From NCBI GenBank assembly GCA_016713625.1, contig JADJOT010000011.1, forward strand, positions 512,428 through 576,427: 64,000 nucleotides of DNA, written 5' to 3'. The translations under genes were made by a program, and so were the position numbers. The notes beneath the pieces are model-generated. The model worked only from the letters and a program-made list of their open reading frames with translations, was not told where the DNA came from and searched no databases. Positions 16,586 to 25,972 of this stretch are shown here, piece after piece (position 1 is the stretch's first letter; each line of letters opens with the position of its first letter). The stretch is from Candidatus Accumulibacter affinis (GTDB lineage: Bacteria > Pseudomonadota > Gammaproteobacteria > Burkholderiales > Rhodocyclaceae).

Positions 16586-17911
16586 TCAGGCAGCTTCGGC
16601 AACGACCTCGGCATAGAGATCGTGCTCGTCGGCATCGAGCACGCGTACGCGAAGAAAATCGCCCGGCTCGGCGTCAAAATAATCATTGACGAATACCAGA
16701 CCGTCGATTTCCGGCGCGTCGGCTGCCGAACGGGCGATCGTTCCCTCGTCGTCTACCTCGTCGACCAGGACGTCGATTTCACGCCCGATCTTGGCCGCCA
16801 GCAGATCCGCCGAAATATCCTCCTGCAATTCCATCAGGCGCCGCCGACGCTCCTCGCGCACCTCCTCGGGCAAAGCTCCCGGCAGGGCATTGGCTGCCGC
16901 GCCGTCAACCGGCGAATAGGCGAAGCAACCGACGCGGTCCAGGCGCGCCTCGGCGATGAAGGCCAGCAGTTCCTCAAACTCGGCTTCGGTCTCCCCGGGA
17001 AAGCCGGTGATGAAGGTACTGCGAACCGTGATCTCGGGACAAACCGCCCGCCAGGCCTTGAGGCGCTCGAGATTGTTCTCGGCACTCGCCGGGCGTTTCA
17101 TCGCCTTCAGGATACGTGGGCTGGCATGCTGAAAAGGTACGTCGAGATACGGCAGCAGCCGGCCCGCGGCCATCAACGGCACCAGCGCGTCTACGCTGGG
17201 ATACGGATAGACGTAGTGCAGACGCACCCAGATCCCCAGATCTGCGAGCGCCTCACAGAGTTCACGCAACCTGGTGCGGAGCGGACGTCCCCCGGCAAAA
17301 CCGGTGCGATATTTCACATCGACGCCATAGGCGCTGGTGTCCTGCGAAATCACGAGCAATTCGCGCACACCGGCTTCGGCCAGCGTCCTGGCTTCCTGCA
17401 GGACATCGCCGATCGGTCGGCTGACCAGCGGGCCGCGCATCGACGGAATGATGCAGAAGGTGCAACTATGGTTACAACCCTCGGAAATCTTCAGATAGGC
17501 GAAGTGCTGTGGCGTCAACTTGATTCCCTGTGGCGGAACCAGGCTGCTGAACGGGTCGTGCGGCTGCGGCAAATGGGCATGTACGTGCTGCAGCACCTCG
17601 TCGGCAGCGTGCGGACCAGTGACCGCCAGCACCTGCGGATGTGCCTGGCGGATCAGCTCGGCCTTCGCCCCCAGGCAACCGGTGACGATCACCTTGCCGT
17701 TCGCCGTCAAGGCCTCGCCAATCGCATCCAGCGACTCCTCGACGGCAGCGTCGATGAAGCCACAGGTGTTCACGACCACCAGATCGGCACCTTCATAGGA
17801 AGGTGAGATCAGATAACCTTCGGCGCGCAACCTGGTAAGGATCTGTTCCGAGTCGACGAGCGCCTTCGGGCACCCCAGGGAGACCATCCCTATGGTTTTG
17901 GGTTTTGACAT
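16586..17911 (-). CDS. rimO: Ribosomal protein S12 (Asp89) methylthiotransferase
   Basis: This 441-residue radical SAM enzyme adds a methylthio group to Asp of S12. The N-terminal domain has 'MVSLGCPKALVDSE', 'VVNTCGFI' and 'VTGCLGAK', whose Cys bind the auxiliary [4Fe-4S] cluster. The radical SAM motif 'EGCNHSCTFCIIP' gives CxxxCxxC, and a TRAM domain closes the protein. The order of motifs and the 'SLGCPK' start separate it from MiaB. It converges with dnaE2, 20 bases apart. Confidence 0.96.
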   Translation of the reverse strand: MSKPKTIGMVSLGCPKALVDSEQILTRLRAEGYLISPSYEGADLVVVNTCGFIDAAVEESLDAIGEALTANGKVIVTGCLGAKAELIRQAHPQVLAVTGPHAADEVLQHVHAHLPQPHDPFSSLVPPQGIKLTPQHFAYLKISEGCNHSCTFCIIPSMRGPLVSRPIGDVLQEARTLAEAGVRELLVISQDTSAYGVDVKYRTGFAGGRPLRTRLRELCEALADLGIWVRLHYVYPYPSVDALVPLMAAGRLLPYLDVPFQHASPRILKAMKRPASAENNLERLKAWRAVCPEITVRSTFITGFPGETEAEFEELLAFIAEARLDRVGCFAYSPVDGAAANALPGALPEEVREERRRRLMELQEDISADLLAAKIGREIDVLVDEVDDEGTIARSAADAPEIDGLVFVNDYFDAEPGDFLRVRVLDADEHDLYAEVVAEAA

Positions 17912-18110
17912 GGAATACTGCTCGAATGAAAAGTGTTCGAGTATACCGCCCCGGGTTGTCAGTGGCGGTCAAGCCGCGTCAGCCAGCACAACCCCCAGCC
18001 GGGCCGAAGGAAATCCGCAGCGAGCCAGGGCATCCGACCAGCGCTACCCATGCGGCTGTCTGGACGTCCCCGCTTCCCGCTGGCAAGGCTGAGGCCATGC
18101 TGGCTGCTGG

Positions 18111-18821
18111 TCAGAGCAGGAAGCGCACGAGCCACTCACGCGCCTGCGCGACCGCGTCATCCCATTGTTCAGGAAGCATGAAGTGGGCGGCGCCAGCGAT
18201 CTCCCGATAGCTCAGACGATCAGGATGCACGCGATAGCAGGCCGCGAGCCTCTGGTGCAGCGTCCGCGCAGCGATCGGCGGAACCACCGTGTCCTGCCCG
18301 GCGACGATCGACAGCAGCGCAGTCGGGAAGAAGTGCTCGATGGCGAGCCGGGGACTGTCCGGGCCCAGCTCGCCTGGCGACCCCAGCAGCGCCACGGCGG
18401 CGCGGAGGCGCCGATCAGTGGCAATCGCGCCGTAAACAATACAGGCGCCCATCGAAACTCCGGCGACGGCCAGCCGCTGCGGGTCGCTGAGACCACGCGC
18501 GACCAGCGTGTCGATCACGAGAGGCAGTTCGGCGACCGTATTGCTGACAAAGCTATTGAAAAGTTGCAGACTTTCTGTCGAACCGCGGGAGAACTGCTGG
18601 TCGAAGTCGACGAATTGACGCTGGCCATGACCGACGGCATCAATGCCTACGGCCAGCAACCCGGCCTCCGCAAATCGGCACAATTCGGGCAGGTGCAGCC
18701 CCTTGTCAGCGCCAAAACCGTGAAACCAGAGCACCGTCGGCAGCGGTGCAAGGCGGCCGCCAGGGTGGGCGATCAGCGCCGGCACCTGTGCCAGACGCTC
18801 CTGGTCGACAGCGATACTCAC
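18111..18821 (-). CDS. Alpha/beta hydrolase, esterase-like
   Basis: About 236 residues from the GTG at 18821, which follows GAGAGGGG on the minus strand and lies 14 bases after the truC-remnant stop. The oxyanion motif 'WFHGFGADKG', the nucleophile elbow 'GVSMGA' (Ser), an Asp in 'VAGQDTVVPP' and a late His in 'GAAHFMLPEQW' form a complete catalytic set. The nearest family I can recall is the YitV/DLH-like esterases; the substrate is unknown. A longer frame to 18896 overlaps the neighbour and is unlikely. Confidence 0.75.
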   Translation of the reverse strand: MSIAVDQERLAQVPALIAHPGGRLAPLPTVLWFHGFGADKGLHLPELCRFAEAGLLAVGIDAVGHGQRQFVDFDQQFSRGSTESLQLFNSFVSNTVAELPLVIDTLVARGLSDPQRLAVAGVSMGACIVYGAIATDRRLRAAVALLGSPGELGPDSPRLAIEHFFPTALLSIVAGQDTVVPPIAARTLHQRLAACYRVHPDRLSYREIAGAAHFMLPEQWDDAVAQAREWLVRFLL

Positions 18822-18835
18822 GGTCAATGCCCCTC

Positions 18836-19141
18836 TCAGCCGCCCGGCAACCCGTGCTGGTCGGGCAGCCAGCGCTGCGCAACCACTCCATCCCAACCCA
18901 GGCGACCCAGCAGGCGGCAGAAATCAGCAGCGAGTGGCGCCGTCAGCGTCAGCGGCAGGCCGGTTACCGGGTGGATCAGGCGTAGCTCGGTGCAGGCCAG
19001 CAACAGGCGATCACAAGCGAACAACTGCTGGAACAGACGATTGTGGGCTCCTTTGCCATGTGTGGCGTCGCCAATGATCGGATGGGCGATATGTTTGTGG
19101 ATGGCGACCAGATACTCGTCGCGAAAAAGAATCGGCAGCAT
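18836..19141 (-). pseudogene. truC: tRNA pseudouridine synthase C with an internal deletion of the catalytic core
   Basis: The 101-codon frame begins like TruC ('LPILFRDEYLVAIHK') and then jumps to the C-terminal family block ('HIAHPIIGDATHGKG') and 'RLIHPVTGLPLTL'. Full TruC proteins are about 240-260 residues, and the missing middle should contain the catalytic Asp in a 'HRLDRxTSG' motif. The junction is in frame, so a protein could be made but should not catalyse pseudouridine formation at tRNA U65. Either a real in-frame deletion or an assembly collapse explains it. The start at 19141 follows the ychJ-like gene by 25 bases. Confidence 0.8.
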
Positions 19142-19166
19142 GCGCGCGCTGGTCTCTCTCCAGCGT

Positions 19167-19637
19167 TCAGCCAGCGGCGTCGCAGGCTGCCGTGACCATG
19201 CTGCCGGAAGCCGGGAAGTCGCCGTCGAGATAGTACCAGCGACCGTCCACGCGGACGAAACGACTGACTTCGTGCAGACGCTGGGCGCGGCCGGCCAGCC
19301 GGTAGCGGGCGACGAATTCAGCGATGGCGGTATCCGGACCGGTTGGCACATGCCGTCGAATTTCCAGGCCCAGCCAGCGTGGTGAAGGATCGACGTCGAG
19401 GTCGACTTGCTGCGGGCGCGTCGAAGGATGCCAGGTCGCCAGCAGGTAGCCATGGAGGCCCATGACGTAGGCGCTGTAGCGCGAGCGCATCAGTGCCGCG
19501 GCGTCAGGTGCCGGCGCACCCTCGTGCAAGGGGCCGCAGCAGTCGGCATAAGCGTGCTGGCTGCCACAGGGGCAGGGAACGGCGTCGCCTGGCCCTCCTG
19601 GCAATCGGGCAGTTCGCGACTTCTTTCTCGGGTTCAT
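19167..19637 (-). CDS. YchJ-like SEC-C motif protein
   Basis: This 156-residue protein has the N-terminal SEC-C zinc motif 'CPCGSQHAYADCCGPLHEG' followed by the family block 'ALMRSRYSAYVMGLHGYLLATWHPSTRP' and a C-terminal domain with 'FVARYRLAGRAQRLHEVSRFVRVDGRWYYLDG' features of an NTF2-like fold. The biochemical role of YchJ proteins is not established. I chose the ATG at 19637 (MNPRKKSRT) over one 16 codons upstream because family members start close to the Cys motif. It is 25 bases upstream of the broken truC gene. Confidence 0.85.
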   Translation of the reverse strand: MNPRKKSRTARLPGGPGDAVPCPCGSQHAYADCCGPLHEGAPAPDAAALMRSRYSAYVMGLHGYLLATWHPSTRPQQVDLDVDPSPRWLGLEIRRHVPTGPDTAIAEFVARYRLAGRAQRLHEVSRFVRVDGRWYYLDGDFPASGSMVTAACDAAG

Positions 19638-19721
19638 GTTTTGCTCGGCCGGCAGGTAAGATTGTCGACCAGCGAAGCATGCCACAGCACCTGCCGTGGC
19701 GCCAGTCGCGGCTTGCCGTTT

Positions 19722-19988
19722 TTAACGGTGGCGCATGCCGCCGCTGCCGCGCGCCATGGCTTCGTTCACCCGTAGCGGCTTGCCGTGCAGGTCCTTGCCG
19801 TCGAGGGCGGCAATCGCCGACAGCGAATGCGCCCTGCCCGGCATTTCGATAAAGCCGAAACCCTTCGAGGCGCCGCTGAACATCTCGCGCATCACCTGCA
19901 CCGATTTCACCTGGCCGAAGGCCTTGAACAGATCGGTGAGTTCTGCTTCGTCCGTCTCGGGTGCGAGATTGCCCACGAAAATATTCAT
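19722..19988 (-). CDS. Small RRM-type RNA-binding protein
   Basis: This 88-residue single-domain RNA recognition motif protein has RNP2 (IFVGNL, residues 3-8) and RNP1 (KGFGFIEM, about 42-49) with the expected spacing. Such proteins in proteobacteria and cyanobacteria are often cold-induced RNA chaperones. It lies 53 bases downstream of rhlE on the same strand, so a cold-shock pairing of RNA chaperone and RNA helicase is plausible. The Gly/Arg-rich tail is short. Confidence 0.93.
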   Translation of the reverse strand: MNIFVGNLAPETDEAELTDLFKAFGQVKSVQVMREMFSGASKGFGFIEMPGRAHSLSAIAALDGKDLHGKPLRVNEAMARGSGGMRHR

Positions 19989-20041
19989 TGCCGACTCCTG
20001 ATCTGATGTTGCGATAAAAGACTTGCGGCGCCAGCGGCGGT

Positions 20042-21457
20042 TCAGCTGCCGCGCCGGGTCGGACTGCGAAACAGTGCTGGCAGCGGCACGGCGGTTGTCG
20101 TTCTGGCGCGCTGCGGCGCCCGCGCGGCACCCGGTTGCGGCGCAGCGCGGACCGGCGTCGACGCCGATGCACCGGCTCGTGCCGGCTGAGCTGCCGAGCC
20201 CGGCGTACGCGGCGGGCTGGCCTTGCCATGACCACCGCCGCGTCGGTTGCCATCACGGGCGCCGCGTTCGGCGGCTTGCGCGGCAGCCAGCACCTGCGGT
20301 GGCGGCACCTGACCAGGTTCGAATCCCGGCACGATCTGACGGTCGATACGGCGAGTGAGCAGCTTCTCGATGTCGGCGAGCAGCGAATTTTCCTCCTTCG
20401 AAACCAGCGAAATCGCTTCACCGGTGCTCCCCGCGCGCCCGGTGCGGCCAATCCGATGCACATAATCCTCGGGTACGTTGGGAAGCTCGAAGTTGACCAC
20501 ATGCGGCAGTTCTTCGATGTCCAGACCACGCGCGGCGATATCCGTTGCCACCAGAACACGTACCGTGCCTGCCTTGAAGCCGGCCAGCGCACGCGTACGT
20601 GCCGGCTGACTCTTGTTGCCGTGGATCGCCGTGGCCTCGATGCCGTCCTTGCATAATTGCTCGGCCAGGCGGTTGGCACCACTCTTCATGCGCGTGAACA
20701 CCAGCACCTGCCGCCAGTCGCCCGACGACACCAGATGCGTCAGCAGTTCGCGCTTGCGCCAGGCATCGACCGGGTGGATGCGCTGCGCAACCAGTTCCGA
20801 CTCGGCGTTGCGGCGAGCGACTTCAATCATCGCCGGCGATTGCAGCAGACCGTCAGCGAGCTGGCGAATCTCGTTGGAAAAGGTCGCCGAGAACAGCAGG
20901 TTCTGACGTTTCGCCGGCAGCAGCGCGAGGATGCGCCGGATATCGCGGATGAAACCCATGTCCAGCATGCGATCAGCCTCGTCCAGCACGAGGATCTCGA
21001 CGTACGAGAGGTTGGCGGTCTTCTGCTGCAGGTGATCGAGCAGGCGGCCGGGAGTGGCGACGAGGATATCGACGCCGCGCCGCAGCGCCTCGATCTGCGG
21101 GTTGATGTTCACGCCGCCATAGATCAGTGTCGACTTCAGCGGCAGGTATTGGCCGTAGGTACGCACGCTCTCTTCGACCTGCGCGGCGAGTTCGCGCGTC
21201 GGCGTGAGAATCAGCGCCCGCACGCGCCGCGGCGTATGCGCAGCGGCAGCGCCGGCGGCTGCCAGTCGCTGCAGCAGCGGCAGGGTGAAACCGGCAGTCT
21301 TGCCAGTGCCGGTCTGCGCGCCGGCGAGCACATCACGTCCCGCCAGAATGATGGGGATGGCCTGCGCCTGTACTGGCGTCGGTTCGCTGTAGCCCTGTTC
21401 GGCGACAACGCGGGTGAGTTCGGCCGACAGGCCGAGGATGGCAAACGATTGGGACAA
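20042..21457 (-). CDS. rhlE: DEAD-box ATP-dependent RNA helicase, RhlE type
   Basis: This 471-residue helicase has all core motifs: Q motif ('GYSEPTPVQAQAIP'), motif I AQTGTGKT, Ia PTRELAAQ, II DEAD ('VLDEADRMLDMGF'), III SAT and VI HRIGRTGRAG. The C-terminal tail after about residue 385 is Ala, Arg, Pro and Gly-rich and probably binds RNA non-specifically, as in RhlE proteins that assist ribosome assembly and RNA decay. The RRM gene downstream is probably co-transcribed. Confidence 0.93.
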   Translation of the reverse strand: MSQSFAILGLSAELTRVVAEQGYSEPTPVQAQAIPIILAGRDVLAGAQTGTGKTAGFTLPLLQRLAAAGAAAAHTPRRVRALILTPTRELAAQVEESVRTYGQYLPLKSTLIYGGVNINPQIEALRRGVDILVATPGRLLDHLQQKTANLSYVEILVLDEADRMLDMGFIRDIRRILALLPAKRQNLLFSATFSNEIRQLADGLLQSPAMIEVARRNAESELVAQRIHPVDAWRKRELLTHLVSSGDWRQVLVFTRMKSGANRLAEQLCKDGIEATAIHGNKSQPARTRALAGFKAGTVRVLVATDIAARGLDIEELPHVVNFELPNVPEDYVHRIGRTGRAGSTGEAISLVSKEENSLLADIEKLLTRRIDRQIVPGFEPGQVPPPQVLAAAQAAERGARDGNRRGGGHGKASPPRTPGSAAQPARAGASASTPVRAAPQPGAARAPQRARTTTAVPLPALFRSPTRRGS

Positions 21458-21868
21458 GAAAATCTCCTGCGAACGACCTGCTGCGGCACGGGGCCATCAG
21501 AGCCGGTTCAGGCGGATACGACGATTGGGATGGGATGCTTCGGGGCGCTCGGCAACTGCCGGGGGGAGAACAACCGCGAGGGGAGCGAACTGCCGACCGG
21601 ATGACACACAGCTCGTTTCCGGGGCGCACTATACACGGTTTGGCACTGCGCACGCAGAATATCGGATCCCGACTGCCCAGCATTTGCGAAGCCCACCAGA
21701 TCAGCAGCGAGTAAGCGTAGGTCCTCGCTTCGGCTGGAAATCGAGGCTGCGGGCCGTTGCTGGTGGACCTTGCTTGGCGAGGCCCCCTATACTCGTCGCA
21801 CATGATTGACCTTCCTGTCCGTCCTGTTCCGTCCTGTCCTTTCACTCCCCAACTCAAGGAGCCCGGCA
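21458..21868. other. Divergent intergenic region rhlE/esterase
   Basis: I see no gene in this 410-base gap. It should carry the rhlE promoter (minus strand) and that of the esterase (plus strand). Frames crossing it lack conserved content. Confidence 0.5.
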
Positions 21869-23197
21869 GTGAAACTCTTGAAAACTCGTGTCGGCCGCCG
21901 GGTATTCCTTTCGTCGCTGCAGTTCATGCGCGATCGTCTGGCCAGCAAGCCCGACTATCAACACTTGCGCGCCCTCGCTGCTCGACTCGATCAATTCACT
22001 GCCGCCCCGGTTGACTACCAGACACAGCCAGTCGTCATCGGCGAGCAGCAAGCCACCTGGATCCGTGTCAGCGACGGCGGTGAGGCACGTGTCGTGCTCT
22101 ACCTGCATGGCGGAGCCTTCATCACCGAAACGCCGCAGCTGCACTCTGCGCTGGTGGCGCGTATCTGCAAGGAGGCCAGAGCACGGGCGCTGATGCCGAG
22201 CTATCGCCTGGCGCCTGAGCATCCGTTTCCGGCCGCCATCGACGATTGCGTGGCCGCCTACCGCTTCCTGCTCGACAGCGGGGTGGACGCCGCGTCGATT
22301 GTCGTCGCTGGCGATTCTGCCGGTGGCAATCTCGCGCTGGTGCTACTACTGCGGGCCAGGGACGAGAACCTGCCGCTCCCGGCAGCCGTCGTGACCCTGT
22401 CACCGCTGACCGATGGCTCGTTCGGCGGCGACTCGATCCAACGCAACAACGGCCACGACCCGATGTTCGTCCCCGGCATCTTCGAGGCGTGCGGGCCGCT
22501 GTACATGCCCGACCAGGAACTCGCCAGGAATCCCTACCTCTCGCCCTTGTTCGGTGACCTGACCAGCCTGCCGCCAGTGCTGATGATGGTCGGCAGCAGC
22601 GAACTGCTGCTCGACGACTCGGTGCGCTTCGCCGGCAAGTGCCCAAGTGCGACGCTGGAAGTCTGGCACGACATGCCACACATCTTCCCGGCCTTTGATT
22701 TCCTGCCCGAAGCGGTCGAAGCGACGCGTCGCATCGGTCGTTTCATCCGCCAACATATCGCCGTGGACCTTCTGGAGATCGAATCGGCCCAAGCCAGCAA
22801 ACCAACGGCGGTGCAGGACCGGGAGGGCCGTGGCGTAGCTGCATGGCAGGGCGCGGGCCATAGGCGAACAGACAGCTTCTGGCCACCCGCGCCGGCACTG
22901 CAAACGCTGGCGTACTGGTTGCTGGCGGCGATTGCTGCCATTGCGGCGATCGCCTTACCGCTGTTCTCTGCGTTGGGGCACAACAGCGTAGCGGGGCTAC
23001 TTGCCGGACTGTCGCCAACGCTGCCGGCGGCGTCGCTGGCGGTATGGCTGGGCAGCGCCACGGTACTGCTGTTCGCCGCGTTCAGTGCCGATCGTCTGGG
23101 CTGGCCGCGCACCTTGCTGGTCATGGGGGTCAGCCTGACCCTCGGTGAGGCCTGCGGCCTGGCACTCTTGCTGGCGCTACGCACGCGCCGGGAGTGA
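21869..23197 (+). CDS. Hormone-sensitive-lipase-type esterase with a C-terminal membrane domain
   Basis: About 442 residues from the GTG at 21869, which has AAGGAG 7 bases upstream; a TTG at 21806 is less likely. Residues 1-310 form an HSL/bacterial esterase IV fold, with the oxyanion motif 'YLHGGAF', nucleophile motif GDSAGG and 'HDMPHIFPAFDF' carrying the catalytic His. After a polar linker, residues about 345-440 contain three hydrophobic segments, so the enzyme appears anchored in the membrane. The tail is not part of the usual family. The substrate is unknown; short-chain esters or storage-polymer oligomers are possible. Confidence 0.8.
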   Translation: MKLLKTRVGRRVFLSSLQFMRDRLASKPDYQHLRALAARLDQFTAAPVDYQTQPVVIGEQQATWIRVSDGGEARVVLYLHGGAFITETPQLHSALVARICKEARARALMPSYRLAPEHPFPAAIDDCVAAYRFLLDSGVDAASIVVAGDSAGGNLALVLLLRARDENLPLPAAVVTLSPLTDGSFGGDSIQRNNGHDPMFVPGIFEACGPLYMPDQELARNPYLSPLFGDLTSLPPVLMMVGSSELLLDDSVRFAGKCPSATLEVWHDMPHIFPAFDFLPEAVEATRRIGRFIRQHIAVDLLEIESAQASKPTAVQDREGRGVAAWQGAGHRRTDSFWPPAPALQTLAYWLLAAIAAIAAIALPLFSALGHNSVAGLLAGLSPTLPAASLAVWLGSATVLLFAAFSADRLGWPRTLLVMGVSLTLGEACGLALLLALRTRRE

Positions 23198-23486
23198 ACT
23201 GGCATTCGCTGTCTTGCGCCGGTTCGTCGTGAACCTTCTCCGCCTCGCTCCGCTCAGGCGAAAGGGTGAACTCAAGGTGCAGCGCCTCATCGCCGCCTCT
23301 GCCGATTCCCGGCGCGCTCGACTCCTGGGTCTTGCATAGGATGCATGCGATTACCCTGTCGAGATGCCGCCTTTCAAACAGAGGACCGAGACACTCTGTT
23401 ACAATTTTGTGTTTTGTCCGACTCCTCCCGCAGACCTTCGGGGAGACGCCAGCCCCCGGTTTTCCTTTTCCCAGATAGAGGCAATC

Positions 23487-24602
23487 ATGCAACCCACCGC
23501 AAAACCCAAGAACCCCAATTTTTCGTCGGGTCCCTGCAGCAAACGTTCCGGCTATGACGTCAACAGCCTGCAACTCGATACTCTCGGCCGCTCGCATCGC
23601 TCGGCGCTGGGCAAGCAAGCGCTCGCCCTGGCGTGTTCGGAGACCGCCCGCATTCTCGGCCTGCCGGCAGGCTACCGCGTCGGGGTAGTGCCGGGGTCGG
23701 ATACGGGTGCGGTGGAAATGGCGATGTGGTCGCTGCTCGGTCAGCGCGGTGTCGATGTTCTCGCCTGGGAATCGTTTGGCTCGGGTTGGGCGACCGACGT
23801 GGTCAAACAACTCAAGCTGGCTGACGCCAGGGTGCTGAAAGCCGACTACGGCGATATTGTCGACTTTTCGCAGGTCAATTTCGATAACGACGTGGTGTTT
23901 ACCTGGAATGGCACGACCTCGGGTGTGAAGGTGCCGAACGGTGACTGGATCCCGGACGATCGCGCCGGCCTGACGATTTGCGACGCCACCTCGGCAGTCT
24001 TTGCGATGGATTTGCCGTGGGACAAGCTCGATGTGGTGACCTTCTCCTGGCAGAAAGTGCTCGGCGGTGAAGGCGCGCACGGCATGCTGATCCTCGGCCC
24101 GCGCGCTGTTGCTCGCCTCGAAAGCTACAGCCCGCCGTGGCCGCTGCCCAAAGTCTTTCGCCTGACCTCGGGCGGCAAACTCAGCGAAGGCATCTTCCGC
24201 GGCGAAACGATCAACACCCCTTCGATGCTCTGCGTTGCCGACTACCTCGACGCGCTGCAGTGGATCGAGACGATCGGCGGCGTACCGGCAGCGATCGCGC
24301 GCAGCGAGGCCAATCTGGCAGTGATTGCCGACTTTGTCGCCGCCAACGACTGGATTTCCTTCCTCGCCAGGGACCCAACGACGCGCTCGAACACCAGCGT
24401 CTGCCTGAGCGTGCAACTCGCCGCCGAGCAGGTCAAGAAGCTGGTCAAGCTGCTCGACGGCGAAGGGGTGGCATTCGACATTGGCTCGTACAAGGACGCG
24501 CCCGCCGGAATCCGCATCTGGTGCGGGGCAACCGTCGAGACTTCCGACCTGCAGGCCCTGATGCCCTGGCTGGCCTGGGCCTACGAGCAGGTCGCCGCCT
24601 GA
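23487..24602 (+). CDS. serC: Phosphoserine aminotransferase, Methanosarcina/alphaproteobacterial type
   Basis: This 371-residue PLP enzyme converts 3-phosphohydroxypyruvate to phosphoserine. Its N-terminus ('NFSSGPCSKRSGYDV') and the PLP-lysine segment 'TFSWQKVLGGEGAHG' match the second SerC type rather than the classical enterobacterial one. The start at 23487 (MQPTAKPKN) is consistent with the family; the long frame upstream is not. The following gene is a phosphoglycerate dehydrogenase 25 bases away, so the pair encodes the first two steps of serine synthesis, in the order second step, first step. Confidence 0.88.
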   Translation: MQPTAKPKNPNFSSGPCSKRSGYDVNSLQLDTLGRSHRSALGKQALALACSETARILGLPAGYRVGVVPGSDTGAVEMAMWSLLGQRGVDVLAWESFGSGWATDVVKQLKLADARVLKADYGDIVDFSQVNFDNDVVFTWNGTTSGVKVPNGDWIPDDRAGLTICDATSAVFAMDLPWDKLDVVTFSWQKVLGGEGAHGMLILGPRAVARLESYSPPWPLPKVFRLTSGGKLSEGIFRGETINTPSMLCVADYLDALQWIETIGGVPAAIARSEANLAVIADFVAANDWISFLARDPTTRSNTSVCLSVQLAAEQVKKLVKLLDGEGVAFDIGSYKDAPAGIRIWCGATVETSDLQALMPWLAWAYEQVAA

Positions 24603-24627
24603 TTCCGCGTCATCCCAACCACCCTCT

Positions 24628-25815
24628 ATGAGTCACACTGCCATGTACAAGGTCAGAACCTACAACCAGATCTCGATCAAGGGCCTCGATCGCTTCCCGC
24701 GCCAGACCTATGAAGTGGGTAGCGACATCGCCCATCCCGATGCTTTTCTCCTGCGCAGCCAGAAGCTCCAGGGCGTCGAAGTACCTGCCTCGCTGCTCGC
24801 CGTCGCGCGCGCCGGTGCCGGCGTCAATAATGTACCGGTAGGCGACTACAGCAAGCAGGGTATCGTCGTCTTCAACACCCCCGGTGCCAATGCCAATGCG
24901 GTCAAGGAACTGGTGATGGCCGGCATGTTGCTGAGTGCGCGGGGCATCGTCGACGGCATGAACTATGTGCAATCACTCGCCGAGATCAAGGATCCGGCCG
25001 AGATGTCGCCACTCGTCGAAAAGGCGAAATCCCGCTTTGCCGGTCACGAGATCCGCGGCAAGACCGTCGGCATCGTCGGCCTCGGAGCAATCGGCTCGAT
25101 GGTCGCCGACATGGCACTGGCGATGGGCATGACCGTGGTCGGTTTCGACCCGGTGCTGTCGATCGATGCGGCCTGGAGGCTGTCGAATGAAGTCAGCCGC
25201 ATGGAGAACCTGCAAGCGCTGCTCGCCCGCTCCGACTACGTCTCGCTGCACGTGCCGGCGATCGATGCCACCCGCCACATGATCAACGACGACACCCTGG
25301 CAGTCATCAAGAAGGGGGCGGTCCTGCTCAATTTCGCCCGCGATGCGATCGTCGATTCGGCGGCGGTTCTGCGCAGTCTGGAAGCCGGCCGGCTGGGCAG
25401 CTACGTCTGTGATTTTCCCGAGCCGGTGCTGCTCGGGAACCCGAAAATCATCGCCATGCCGCACATTGGCGCCAGCACCGAAGAGTCCGAGGAAAACTGC
25501 GCGGTGATGGCCGCCAACCAGCTGGTCGATTATCTGGAAAACGGCAACATCGTAAACTCGGTGAACTTTCCCAGGATCAGCATGGAGCGCAGCCCCGGGA
25601 CGGCACGGATCACCTTCTCGAACGACAACGTTTCCGGCGTCCTTGGCCATGTCCTGTCGGTTCTGGCCGACCACCAGGTCAATGTCGTGGACATGATGAA
25701 CAAGAGTCGCGGCGAACTGGCTTTCAACATCGTGGATGTCGAGCGAGCGCCCGGAGAAGAGGTGATCAACGCCATCGCGGCTGTGGAGCACGTGATTCGC
25801 GTGCGCGTCCTCTAA
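24628..25815 (+). CDS. serA: D-3-phosphoglycerate dehydrogenase with ACT domain
   Basis: This 395-residue NAD-dependent dehydrogenase oxidises 3-phosphoglycerate to phosphohydroxypyruvate. It has the Rossmann motif 'GIVGLGAIGSMVADM', the catalytic Arg in 'LLNFARDAIVDS', Glu in 'DFPEP' and His in 'PHIGASTEESE'. The last about 75 residues form an ACT domain ('VLSVLADHQVNVVDM') that probably gives serine feedback inhibition. It is the short form without an extra intervening domain. ATG codons at 24628 and 24643 are both possible starts. Confidence 0.92.
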   Translation: MSHTAMYKVRTYNQISIKGLDRFPRQTYEVGSDIAHPDAFLLRSQKLQGVEVPASLLAVARAGAGVNNVPVGDYSKQGIVVFNTPGANANAVKELVMAGMLLSARGIVDGMNYVQSLAEIKDPAEMSPLVEKAKSRFAGHEIRGKTVGIVGLGAIGSMVADMALAMGMTVVGFDPVLSIDAAWRLSNEVSRMENLQALLARSDYVSLHVPAIDATRHMINDDTLAVIKKGAVLLNFARDAIVDSAAVLRSLEAGRLGSYVCDFPEPVLLGNPKIIAMPHIGASTEESEENCAVMAANQLVDYLENGNIVNSVNFPRISMERSPGTARITFSNDNVSGVLGHVLSVLADHQVNVVDMMNKSRGELAFNIVDVERAPGEEVINAIAAVEHVIRVRVL

Positions 25816-25972
25816 CGACAATCCTGGAACGGCCAGCCTCGCCGGCCGCAACCCATGGCTGGCAGGTCTCGTCCGCGCCGGGAACCGGAAAGCCGCGCTG
25901 CCGGTCTCACTGCGGTGCAGGGCGCTGGGCGCCTGCACCGACGGGACGCCGCAACGACGAATGGAGAACGCC

